From: Auxenochlorella pyrenoidosa
Taxonomy: Eukaryota; Chlorophyta; Trebouxiophyceae; Chlorellales; Chlorellaceae
Length of the DNA stretch: 14,601 nt
NCBI GenBank assembly: GCA_001430745.1
Contig: KQ482066.1
Location: forward strand, 323,244-337,844
Direction of reading: 5' to 3'
Position numbers and translations under genes: made by a program. Under the pieces are notes generated by a model that made no database searches, was not told the DNA's origin, and saw nothing but the letters and a program-made list of their open reading frames with translations. Position 1 is the first letter of the stretch. Every line of letters starts with the position of its first letter. This document shows positions 1 to 8,319 of the stretch, in pieces.

Positions 1-2266
1 GCGGGGCGCAGCGCGCACGGGTGGACAGCCTGCAGCGCCTGACGCATGCACCCGCTCACAGGTGCCGCCTCCCTGGCCTCTGGCCTCTGGCTGAGAGGCA
101 GCCCGCGCCCGGTGGGCCTGAGGGGCGGGCGCAGGGGCAGGAACCCGGTGCGGGCACGCCGCCAGCGCGTCGCACTCGCGGCCTGAAAGGATTGGTCCGC
201 CGGGTGCTCACCGTGCCGATGGGCGCGGTGGTGGTGTCCAGCAGCTGGCCGTGCGCCGTCTGGTAGGTCACCTCGTGGAACAGCTCCAGCAGGTGAACGT
301 AGGCGGGCAGGGGGCTGCCGGGTGGGGGGTTGGGGGGTGGTGTGTATGTGTGTGTGTGTTGGGTGGGGGGGTGGGGGGGTGGGGGGGTGGGGGCAGGGCA
401 GGGCGGGAGCCAGCTCAGTTGCAGGGCGGAACACCAGGGGGGCGTGAGGCAGCCGGCTTGTGGGGCCCGGCTCGCAGGCGCATGGAGGCCGGGGAACCTG
501 CTGCGCCTGCGCGGACGCGGTACAACGCAGAAGTGACTGCGGCGCGCCTGCGAGCTGCGGCCCAGTGGCATGCGCGGCCCAGCCAGCCCTCGCCCCCTGC
601 CCACCCACCCAAAGTGCTTCTTGAGGATGCGGTAGATGCAGGCCTCAAGGATGATGCCGTCGTTGATGGCCACCATGCCCACCTGGCAGGAGAGTGGCGG
701 GGTTGAGGGGGCCCGGTGCATGGCGGTGAGTGGCAGGGGGGTGGCGAGGGGCTAGCATTACGACGGCCGGGAAGGCGGCTTCGCAGCGCTGCCTCGTCGT
801 TGTCATTCGGCTGTGATTACCATGCAGCCCAGCTGGACATGAGTGCAGTGTTCCGCTCGGCAGTCCCCCCCACAGGGCTATCTGCCAGGCAGGGGGCGCG
901 CTGCCGGCAGCCAGCCAGGGCTGCCGCCTGTGCTGCCCTGGGCGGCGTGCGCCTGCTCCTCTGCTTCCTGCTTCTTAGGGCGATGTGGCCCCCGGCTGCG
1001 CCCGCACTGCCCGAACCGCCGCCCGACCGCACCCCCCCGGAAGCGCACCTTGGGCTGGCGGTACCAGCATGGCTGGCCGCGCCGCGTGATGCTGCTGTCC
1101 ATGATGTCGTCCGCCACCAGGAAGTAGGCCTGCGGAGCAGGGGGAGAGGGCATGAGGCGCTGATTGGCCGGTTTGCGGCGGCCGAGGCTGGGCAGGCGTG
1201 CCGGGGGGGGCTTGCTGACATCAAAAAGATGCACAATGCAGCGGCAGGAGCGGCGGCCTGCGCTGTGCGGCTGCAAACGAGCAGGCGCAGGAGCCCTAGT
1301 GTGCCCGCGTTGCTCGGAACCCACATCTCCCCAGGCACAATTACGTGTTAAGGCAAAATTGGCTCGCGCTGGAGGCCCATTTCAGCGACCGAGCATTGGG
1401 AGCGGGTTGCCGCACAATGCTTAGGCTTGCATTTGCCCTCCCAAAAGAAACAGGAGCTCCGCAGCTGGCAGCGTCCGCACTGGCGCCTCTCCCCATCCCG
1501 GGCCCCTGCGCGCCTGCAGGAACTCGATGCACCAGCCGAGCGCCTGCGCGCGGAACACCTCCTCCTCCGACAGCTGCTGCCCGCGGGCCTCTGCCAGCGA
1601 GCGCACGACGTCCAGCACCGCCATGCCGCGGTTCAGCTTGCCCAGCGGCACGTTGTAGTCCATCATCTGGTGGGGGGGGAAGGGGGGGGGCACGCAGGGC
1701 GGAGCGAGTTGGGACTGATGACCTCTCGGTGAGGGTTCATAGCCTGTCCTCTGCCATGCCACCAAACGATAGCAGGGTGGCTTGAGCAGGCGGCTGCTCA
1801 GTGCACGCACGATTGTGAGGCATGCGGCGAGCGCACAGAATCACGCTACTGCGTGCGGTCCTTCCGTTCCAATGCTGGAGGAGCATCACTGGTTAGGAAA
1901 AACACCTAGGGCAGCGGCAGCAGCAACCTGTCAGCTGTCGCAAAGCAAGGTGAAGGGCAGAGGCAGGAGCCCGGCCAGCCCCGTCGGCGTGCTGAACCGC
2001 CGCCACCCGCCGCCGCACCTCCTTCACCCACTGCTGCGAAGACTCAGGCTGGCCCGCCAGCAGCTCATCCCCCACGATCTCATCGCGCAGGCGCTCAAAC
2101 ACCTTGAGAAACTCCTGCACGAACAGAGAACAGCAGCAATGTCGCTCGAGGATCGAAGCTTGCGTCGGGCCCTTGGGCAAATTGGGGTTCAGTTCCTGCT
2201 TGCCTGCTTCGCCGCGGCGGCATCGATTTTGGCCTGCTTAGCCGGGGGTGCCTCTGCAGTGGCCAT
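1..2266 (-). CDS. FPPS: farnesyl diphosphate synthase, eukaryotic type (3' part outside window)
   Basis: The enzyme condenses IPP with DMAPP and then GPP to make farnesyl diphosphate, the precursor of sterols and prenyl groups. Exons on the minus strand are 2266-2204, 2114-2019, 1666-1514, 1129-1049, 682-609 and 314-212, giving 190 residues in one open frame. Visible motifs are GKLNRG (about 62-67, IPP-binding Lys and Arg), LGWCIEFLQ, the first Asp-rich motif DDIMD (111-115), TRRGQPCW (119-126), AINDGI and QTAHGQLLD. Tyr106-Phe107 lie 5 and 4 residues before DDIMD, as in C15-specific eukaryotic enzymes. The start is ATG 2266 with context ACGATGG; its 21-codon exon ends in CAG and joins GAG TTT CTC in phase. 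Introns 1 and 3 use GC donors (CAG|GCAAGC, CAG|GCGCGC). The last visible donor is ACG|GTGAGC at 211. No further exon is recognisable in 1-211, so the second Asp-rich motif and roughly 150 residues lie to the left. No obvious transit peptide is seen; cytosolic location is inferred. Confidence 0.93.
321..407. repeat. GT- and G-rich simple repeat in FPPS intron 5
   Basis: The plus strand has a TGTGTG stretch (about 341-359) followed by repeated runs of six to seven G separated by single T (361-395) and then GGGCAGGGCAGGGCGGG. The gene is on the minus strand, so the G-rich strand is the template and the RNA carries the C-rich version just before the acceptor at 316-315. It could form a G-quadruplex in DNA. 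The length is probably polymorphic, and homopolymer length may be misread. Confidence 0.8.
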
Positions 2267-2651
2267 CGTGCAAGGTTTGGTGCACCTACAGCTGTTTTGC
2301 TCGAGAGAGAAATAAGGCGGGATCCAGATGTATTCGGGTCAATGCCGGGAGCGTAAAATGGGCCCGTCCTCATCAAACGGGGCTGTGAAGCCACGTGGCA
2401 AAAGTTTCGTGTTCTCCCTCCCTTGGCCAATTCACGGCTGTGATCACCAGTTGTTAGTGCTTTGGAGGCCCATGTTGACGTGTGCAGCTTTCAAGACCGC
2501 CGTCTGCACTCCGCTGCGAGCTCCTCGTGGTGGGCCCGCCCGTCCTCAGCGGGCCAGTCGGCTGCATACCCAGGCCCTGCTGGGCAAGCTCTTTGGAGGA
2601 TCGCAGGTGTGCAGCTCGTGGTGAAGGAGCCATCCAGAACCCGGCCACCCG
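2267..2651. promoter_or_regulatory. divergent intergenic region between FPPS and MsrB
   Basis: This region lies between the FPPS start (minus, 2266) and the first possible MsrB 5' exon (plus, 2652); with the shorter MsrB model the gap extends to 2957. It must hold the FPPS promoter and at least part of the MsrB promoter. The only clear motif is the palindromic G-box at 2390-2399. No convincing TATA box was found for either gene and no conserved coding sequence was seen. Bidirectional sharing of elements is inferred from the layout. Confidence 0.5.
2390..2399. promoter_or_regulatory. palindromic G-box GCCACGTGGC
   Basis: A perfect 10-base palindrome with a CACGTG core lies 124 bases upstream of the FPPS ATG and 253 bases upstream of the optional MsrB exon at 2652. 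In plants such G-boxes bind bZIP and bHLH factors. Being palindromic and between divergent genes, it could serve either. Function here is inferred from motif and position only; other CACGTG hexamers occur within the MsrB gene (for example in exons 1 and 6), so chance occurrence is possible. Confidence 0.4.
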
Positions 2652-2801
2652 ATGGCACCGCCGCCGGCGCCTCACCGGCCTGCACCTCTTGGCGGCCGCT
2701 GGCCGCTGCGCAGCCTGGCAGCTGCGGCGTGTGCACTGCTTGCCATCGTCATCTGGATGGTGTGTGCAGCCGCTTGGTCGGGCTTCTTACATGCTGACTG
2801 A
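2652..2801 (+). CDS. candidate 5' coding exon of MsrB, or a 49-codon membrane-segment uORF
   Basis: ATG at 2652 opens a 49-codon frame ending at TGA 2799-2801. The peptide has a proline- and arginine-rich start (Arg9, Arg16, Arg20) followed by a hydrophobic stretch from about residue 21 to 43 containing AAAACALLAIVIWM. A donor ATG|GTGTGT at 2760 would close a 36-codon exon (2652-2759). An acceptor GGCGGCAG at 2941-2948 joins it in phase 0 to GGC TCT GGA ATG, which is the MsrB frame. This model would give MsrB a signal peptide or N-terminal membrane anchor. Alternatives are a short upstream ORF in the MsrB leader, or chance. The in-phase join has about a one-in-three chance of arising randomly, so the evidence is moderate at best. 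Confidence 0.35.
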   Translation: MAPPPAPHRPAPLGGRWPLRSLAAAACALLAIVIWMVCAAAWSGFLHAD

Positions 2802-2957
2802 AGGTGTCCTGCTTACAAGCCACATGCCGGGCTGGGGAGCTGGGCGAAGCGCCAAAACCTGCCGAGCGCTTGTGCCCCTTTCCCTTCTCCTGCATTGTTA
2901 TTGATCGCGTCTGCCCCTCCCCCCGTGACTCATGCCTCTGGGCGGCAGGGCTCTGGA

Positions 2958-4582
2958 ATGGGCAGCTCCGGCAGCAAGTCGGGCGGCGGTGGCGCCACCG
3001 CCGGCTGGCAGCCCAGCCAGCCGGGCGCCGCCAGGAAGGTTAGCCAGTCGGGGTACGACATCACCCCCCTGACGGTGGAGGAGCGCATCGAGGCGGCGGC
3101 GCCGCTCACCGACTTCCAGCGGCACGTGACGCTGCAGGCGAGGCGGGCCCGGGGGGCGAGGCGGGCTTCTGGGCTGGGTCCTGGGCTTTGCCTGCAGCAT
3201 GCCAAGCGCGGGGCTTGCCCACTCACTCCCTGCTTGGCACGTGGCATGCCCAGCCAGCCGCCTGCCAGGCCAAACAGCCTCCTGCCCTGCTGGGTCTGCA
3301 GGCCGGCACTGAGCGCGCCTTCACTGGCAAGACGGTGGACGGCTCTCCCCACGACAACAAGCGCAAGGGGGTGTACGTGTCGGCCGTGGGCGGCCTCCCC
3401 CTCTTCAGCTCGGGTGCGCGCCCCGCCCCGAGAACTGCAGGGAGTTAGCGCCTGGTGTGGGCACCCAGCTGGGTGCAGTGGTTGCTATTCTGCTGAACTG
3501 CTCTGCTGCAATGGCATCGCAGCCAGGCAGAGGGCCCCAAACAGCGCTCATGGGGGGCGAGCGCTGTCTGCCCGGCCATTTGCCAACCCATCGCATGTTC
3601 TTCCAGTTAATTAAGCACCATGCACCAGCACCCAAGTCCTCGCTGCTGTCGTCATGCTGCAGATGCCAAGTACGATTCAGGCACAGGATGGCCCTCCTTC
3701 TTCAAGCCCATCGGTGCGTTGCTGGGGGGCAGGGGAGGTGAACGGACGCAGTGGCGCCTAAAGCAGCGGGCCTGGCCCGCTGTCCTCATCGCCATGGCGC
3801 CCTGCCTTTCTGTTCACGTTCCCTGCCTCTGCGCTTTATATCCTGTACACGCCTGTTTGCTTTGCTTTGCAGATCCGGAGCATGTGATTGAGGTGCCTGA
3901 CAACTCCATCCCCTTCATGGTGGGTCTTGCTGGAGGTGGCCTTGCAATGGAAACCATTCATTTGTTGCTGCAGCCCACTGCACCCCTGAAACAGGCGGAA
4001 GGAGAAAAAGTGCCTGTACATGCGCAAGTCTGTGCAGCTGGCTGTGCCTGCCGCTGCTGATACCTGCCAGCCCGCCTAAGGCTCTGGCCACTCCCCCCCC
4101 CCCCTCCCTGCAGCCGCGGGTGGAGGTGCTGGATGCTCGGAGCGGGGCACATCTGGGTGAGGCATGGAATAGTTGCTAGGTCTGCCACGACCATGCGGGA
4201 GGCCAGCGGTGGGCGCCAGGAGTGGAAGCCAGCCAGCCAAGCACTGCAGCGCTTGCTCTGCCCTGGTGTGCCGGCAACTCCGCCCCACCCTGGCCCAGGC
4301 ACCTGTGCACCCTGGCGTCTGCATGCCAGGCAGTCGATGCGACACAGCGTCAGGGGCCATGGTGGCCCGCCATAGTCACCGCCCATCCTTGTCTTCGCTG
4401 CCGTATCACCTGCCTCATGTCTCCACTCTGCCTGCCACCTGCCGGCAGGCCACGTGTTCACCGACGGCCCGCGCCCCACTGGCAAGCGCTACTGCATGAA
4501 CGCCGCGGCGCTGCGCTTCATCCCAGAGGGGGAGCCGCTGCCGCCAGAGTCGCAGCCGGCGTCGCAGCAGCAGCAGCAGTGA
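2958..4582 (+). CDS. MSRB: peptide-methionine (R)-S-oxide reductase (MsrB), zinc-free, single cysteine
   Basis: MsrB reduces the R-epimer of methionine sulfoxide in proteins and so repairs oxidised methionine. Exons are 2958-3137, 3302-3413, 3663-3713, 3873-3919, 4114-4156 and 4449-4582, giving 188 residues. The SelR domain spans about 40-175: GTERAFTG (62-69), [15 protein letters not shown] (100-114), [14 protein letters not shown] (143-156) and RYCMN (158-162). Cys160 is the catalytic cysteine and His143, His146 and Asn162 are in place. The four zinc cysteines of most MsrBs are replaced by Ser87, Gly90, Asp137 and Ser140, and no other cysteine exists, so no resolving cysteine is present. 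The region [15 protein letters not shown] looks like bacterial zinc-free MsrBs. The first ATG in frame is 2958 (context GGAATGG), and the N-terminus MGSSGS fits an N-myristoylation signal; a 5' exon at 2652 is an alternative. Intron 1 has a GC donor (CAG|GCGAGG, 3138); the other four are GT-AG. The C-terminus ends in five CAG codons (Gln5). Confidence 0.93.
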
Positions 4583-5220
4583 GGGCGGTGGCGGTGCCAG
4601 CTGCGGCATGTGCCCTTGGGGGCGGCGGGACGCGTGCGGCGCCATCGCTGGCAGGCAGGCAAGGCATCCCAGGCCTGTCACCTCACCCCACCACGACCGA
4701 CACCTTTACATTTGATTCTGAGCGCCTGCTTCTGTTTGGCTTACCTGGCCGTAGCCATTCCCTTCTGCACCTTTTGAACCGAAGAAGCAGCCCATGTGTG
4801 ATTTACAGCAACCGTGAGCGCAGAGCGTGCCAGAAGACTGTAGAGGCGTTATGCCATGGCAGGCAGGCATGGCAAGAGGATGCTGCAGCACTTGCGTGCA
4901 GGATTAGGCTCAAAGAAATGTGGGAACAGCATGCGTAAGGAGGACAGTCAGGCGGTTCAATCAAAACACCCGAAAAGCGGGGTTCAAGGAACCACACAAA
5001 CAGTACGGTCCACAAAAGGTAGTGAACAGATAAGATGTCGGCACAAATGCTGGCAGGTTGCCGCTGCACAACTCTACAGCCGAGGGGCAGCGCCAGCAAT
5101 CTGATGCAGAGTGAAAGATGTCCGTGTCTGTGTGCAAGAAGTGCTGCCGGCTGGTCAGCAGTCACTGAACACAGTGTGGCAAGGTGCAGACTGGTGCCAA
5201 GGCTGAAGCTCTGGCGGCCA
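4583..5220. other. intergenic region between converging MsrB and hydrolase genes
   Basis: These 638 bases separate the MsrB stop (plus) and the hydrolase stop (minus) and should hold both 3' untranslated regions. The GC content visibly drops compared with the exons. No conserved coding sequence or RNA gene was recognised. GGCAGGCAGGCA-type short repeats occur near 4639-4655 and 4858-4870. No TGTAA was found on the plus strand for MsrB, while two occur on the minus strand. Confidence 0.6.
4803..4807 (-). terminator. candidate TGTAA polyadenylation signal of the hydrolase gene
   Basis: TTACA on the plus strand reads TGTAA on the minus strand, 414 bases past the hydrolase stop. A second copy is at 4706-4710. 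TGTAA is the usual polyadenylation signal in Chlamydomonas and relatives. A 5-mer occurs often by chance, so this is tentative. Confidence 0.3.
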
Positions 5221-7454
5221 TCAGCCAGGGCCCACCGCCGCCTCACCCACCGCCTCCAGCTCGGAAGCCTCCTTGCCGCTCAGCCCGCTGTCCTTGCTCA
5301 GCATGCTGCTGCTGTCCCCGCTGCCCAGCCCTGCAGCGCCCACTGCAGCCGCCGCAGCTGCTGGGGTGGCACCACCCAGCCCTGCCGCCGCCAGCAAGTC
5401 CTGCAGGATGGCGGCGGCGTGCCGTCCCGCCAGGCTGATGTGTCCCTCCCCCTCCACAACAGTCTGGCTGGCGCCGGGGATGGTGGCGTGGTACCAGGCC
5501 GAGTGGCTGGGCGGCACAATCTGCAGGCGGGGGGTCAGGCAGGGGAGCCAAGACAGAAGGGTGCGATGAGGCAGGCCAACCACATGTGCAGTGTGCGGGT
5601 GGCAGGCAGCGCACAGCAGCGAGTTGCAGCTGCAACGGCGCCCGCCTAGCGCAGCGGTCTTCAGCCCAGCCCCGGCACGTGCCTTGTCGGCGGCACCGTG
5701 CCAAAGGGCCGTGCGGCAGCGCACCGCCCGCAGGTCCACCCCCCAGTCGTGTCCAAGCACCCGGTAATCTCCCAGCACGCCGCGCACGCCGTGCAGGTAT
5801 GCGCGCTGCGGGGTGGGGTGGGGTGGGGTAGGTGGGGGTGGCGAGGTGGGGGTGCGGCGCTACAGGAGGGCACCGCTGGTGGCACCGGGCTGGCTGGCAG
5901 GCAGTGATGCACATGTTTTGGGGCTGCATGCATGCCTGCTACCCCGGCACGAGACTGCAGGGGGCGCGCCCGCCCTAGGGGCCCACGCCGAGGAGTCGGC
6001 GCGCACGGCAGCCGGGTGCACGGCCAAGCACACGCGGCGTGGGCCCGACCAGCCGCCCCCCACTCGCGGCCCCTCGCCTGCATGAAGCGCAGCAGCCAGT
6101 CCTTGGCAGCGCCGTTGTCCCGCAGGTACCGAGCGTCGGCGGGGCCCAGCGAGCTGCCCGCCCCCGCCTTGACCACCCGGGGCGTGCGGTTGGCGGCCAT
6201 CTTCACAAACGAGTTGATGGTCCTGCACGGCGTGCGCCGGCCGGCAGGCGTGGGGTTTTGCGGCCAAGCCAGGAGCAGCTCGGGACGCAACCACACGCCG
6301 TGCGCCAGCCAGGCAGCGCCAGCGCTGGCGATAAGGGTGGGGAAACTCCGGGATGGTTGCTGCCACCTGGGGCAGACAAAGCCCCCCCCTCCATCCAACC
6401 AAGTCCGTACCTTGGGATCCAAGCCGAGAGGCGGCGCGCCTCACTCGTCCCTCCCTCCCTCCTCCACCTAGCGCTCACCAGGAGAAGCCGAGCCTGCGGC
6501 CGTGCATGGACAGGCGGTCCATGGCGTTGAGCGCCCGCCGCAGCCGCGCGTGCTCCCGCCCGTGCGTGGGCCCCAGCCCCGCAAGCAGCAGCAGCTGGGC
6601 AGGGGGCAGGGGGCAGGGAGGCAAGGCTGGGGAGGGGGGGCGCCTGGGTGGCAGCTGGCAGCCGCCTAGGGAGAGCAGCTGGCAGCCGCCTGGGGAGAGC
6701 AGCGAGTGTTGCGGGTCGCGGCGTACCCGAGGCGCTGCCCTGCCGCAACTTGCACCCCCCACAATGCCTTCCCTCGCCCATCCGCCACGGCCAGCGCGGG
6801 CCCCACCTGCTGCGTGCGCTCTGGGTGCAGCGCCGCAAATGCGGCGGCATACGGCGCGCCGCCGCTCTCCCCGACCTGCACAGCTGCCTGCAGCCCCAGC
6901 TCGCTCATGAGGGCCGCGGCGTCTGCCGCCACCGAGTGAACAGACATGGCGGCGTGCGGCGAGGAGCTGCCCATGCCGGGGCGGTCAAACGCGACAATGG
7001 CGATGCCCAGTGGGGCTGCTGCTGCTGCCAGCGGCTCCGCCTCGACCAGGGAGGCGGGGACGCCTGCACGGCAGGTGGAGAGGTGGAGGAGGTGTTCGGT
7101 GGGGTAAAGAACGCATGGATGCAAGCAGAGGCTGCAGCTGGCGTTGGTGGTGCTACACGCGTTCATGCCTTCGTTGGGCAGGTGCGCTGACGCTGCTGGA
7201 GTGAAGGGGCGAGCGACAGCCTGCTGAAGCCCACTGCAGCAGTGCCACGCAACAGGAGAAATGGTGCACGCTGCCCCAACCCACCCACCATGGTAGTAGA
7301 TGCACTGTAGCCTGGCCGTCGTCAGCGGGGCGCCCAGGCAGGCGAAAGCCAGCCGCCGGCCGTCGTGCAGCAGCACATGCCTGACCTCAGGGCCGCCTGG
7401 AGAGCCCACCGGCTTTGCCACTGGTGCTGCCTCCTCTGGCGCAGCCACCGTCAT
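5221..7454 (-). CDS. alpha/beta hydrolase fold protein
   Basis: Exons on the minus strand are 7454-7289, 7063-6807, 6594-6479, 6222-6078, 5805-5683 and 5520-5221, giving 368 residues. The frame shows a complete alpha/beta hydrolase: oxyanion-region YYHG (about 53-56), FDRPGMGSSS (81-90), nucleophile elbow VGESGGAPYA with Ser122, a cap region (about 145-230), acid Asp268 in WHGAADKIVPP and His296 in GEGHISL. These form a full Ser-Asp-His triad, so hydrolytic activity is likely, but the substrate cannot be told. After residue 315 the tail is Ala/Gly/Ser-rich and probably disordered. Introns 4 and 5 use GC donors (CAG|GCGAGG at 6077, AAG|GCACGT at 5682); skipping exactly these restores FMQ-RAYLHG and HGAADK-IVPP. 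ATG 7454 is the first ATG in frame; an acceptor-like TTGCAG at 7500-7496 leaves room for an upstream exon or a 5'-UTR intron. No targeting signal is evident with this start. Confidence 0.88.
5811..5850. repeat. GGGGT-type repeat before an acceptor in hydrolase intron 4
   Basis: The plus strand has four copies of a GGGGT unit followed by TAGGTGGGGGTGG and more G-runs. On the coding strand this is the C-rich tract immediately before the acceptor CGCAG (5810-5806). It meets the pattern for a G-quadruplex on the template strand. Confidence 0.65.
6651..6698. repeat. 24-bp tandem repeat, two copies, in hydrolase intron 2
   Basis: Units 6651-6674 and 6675-6698 begin GCAGCTGGCAGCCGCC and differ at a single position (A versus G). 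A partial third copy (GCAGC) follows. The repeat is within the intron spanning 6806-6595 and does not touch the splice sites. Confidence 0.8.
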
Positions 7455-7872
7455 AGGGTGGCTGCCCACGCGATTGGTCCGGGGGGGCGTGACACCTGCA
7501 AGGACCAAGGAGCAGCGGCGCCGGTGGCTAGCGGCACTATGCAGGTGTCCACCGCCAGCTGCCTGTGGCGGTCAGCAGCAGAGGGGCGCCCAGGCTGCAT
7601 TAACAGCACGCAACTGGCGCACACTGCACATAGTCTGCTGAGCGACCGCTTGCCGGGCAAAAACTGGAGAAACGAAAAACCCCGGCGCTTGCCTGCGTGC
7701 AGTGGACCACCAGCCTGCGGACACGGAAATTTCGAAACCTAGTTTGTCCGAGCGCGCAGAGTATGGCGCGTGCGCCCGGCGGAAGGTCCGCGGCCCGAGG
7801 CGCCCTAGCACCTTTTTCTGCACTATGGCCGTCCGAGATGAAGGGCGCAGCGGGCAAAAGGCAGATCAGAAG

Positions 7873-7879
7873 TTATATA
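7873..7879 (-). promoter_or_regulatory. TATA-like box TATATAA upstream of the hydrolase gene
   Basis: The minus strand reads CTATATAACT around this site, in otherwise GC-rich DNA. It is about 420 bases upstream of ATG 7454, which would mean a long or spliced 5' leader. The motif is nearly symmetric, so the direction is not certain. Confidence 0.35.
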
Positions 7880-8170
7880 GTTGCAGCAGCTCCATCAGGC
7901 ACATTCCATCTGGCGGCACAGATGCAGACCACCCCATGGACGACCCCCTGCCCGCATCAGCGATGATTCCACCTTCAGCTGCAGCGCAGTGCAAATTTCT
8001 GGTACTTGAAGCAGTAGCACATGTGAAAATTTCCAGCTGAACAAAACCATCGGCTGCCTGCTATCGCTAAATGATGTATGCATGAGGGCTTTCAACAGGC
8101 AGCACGCAGGGCGGTGGTGGTGCCGTGTGATGTGGACGCTGCTAGTGCACCCTGCCGGCCCACGCTGTGT

Positions 8171-8175
8171 TTACA
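8171..8175 (-). terminator. candidate TGTAA polyadenylation signal of the TFIIIC subunit gene
   Basis: The minus strand has TGTAA 145 bases past the stop codon at 8322-8320, a typical spacing for a green-algal 3' untranslated region. It is the only copy noticed between this gene and the hydrolase promoter elements. Confidence 0.4.
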
Positions 8176-8319
8176 GAGTTCAACTTACGGAGCGTGTTGC
8201 TGCCTGTATGGCAGGATGCAACTATCACAGGGGCACCTTCTGTGGGTTAGATACGAGCTGACGCTGCGCAAGCCGCTGCAAAGGTGAGATGACAGCTCAT
8301 ACTGCATGACCTGACTCGT

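Larger units (their letters stand above)
7455..8319. other. intergenic region: 3' end of TFIIIC gene and hydrolase promoter
   Basis: These 865 bases lie between two minus-strand genes. They contain a TGTAA on the minus strand at 8175-8171, a TATA-like motif at 7879-7873, and an acceptor-like TTGCAG at 7500-7496. The stretch 7860-8080 is noticeably richer in A and T than the genes. Short open frames exist on both strands but none shows a recognisable protein. No RNA gene was recognised. Confidence 0.55.

Noticed and set aside
1..211. A further FPPS exon at the left edge
   Set aside because: After the donor at 211 no frame shows the expected tyrosine- and lysine-containing helix or any FPPS-like segment, so the next exon is taken to be outside the window.
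4222..4938. A 238-codon open frame on the plus strand over the MsrB 3' end
   Set aside because: It is in a different frame from the conserved MsrB exon 4449-4582 and its product has no recognisable motif; high GC depletes stop codons.
5682..5682. Using a GT (CAC|GTGCC at 5679) instead of the GC donor in hydrolase intron 5
   Set aside because: It leaves the exon in phase 1 while the next exon needs phase 0, breaking HGAADK-IVPP and the catalytic histidine region.
7962..8038. C/D-box snoRNA between a GATGAT and a CTGA
   Set aside because: The C box does not match RTGATGA, no terminal stem was seen, and C' and D' boxes are missing.
7702..8040. A 112-codon open frame on the plus strand in the 7455-8319 gap
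   Set aside because: No recognisable domain, no neighbouring exon signals, and it overlaps the likely hydrolase promoter.
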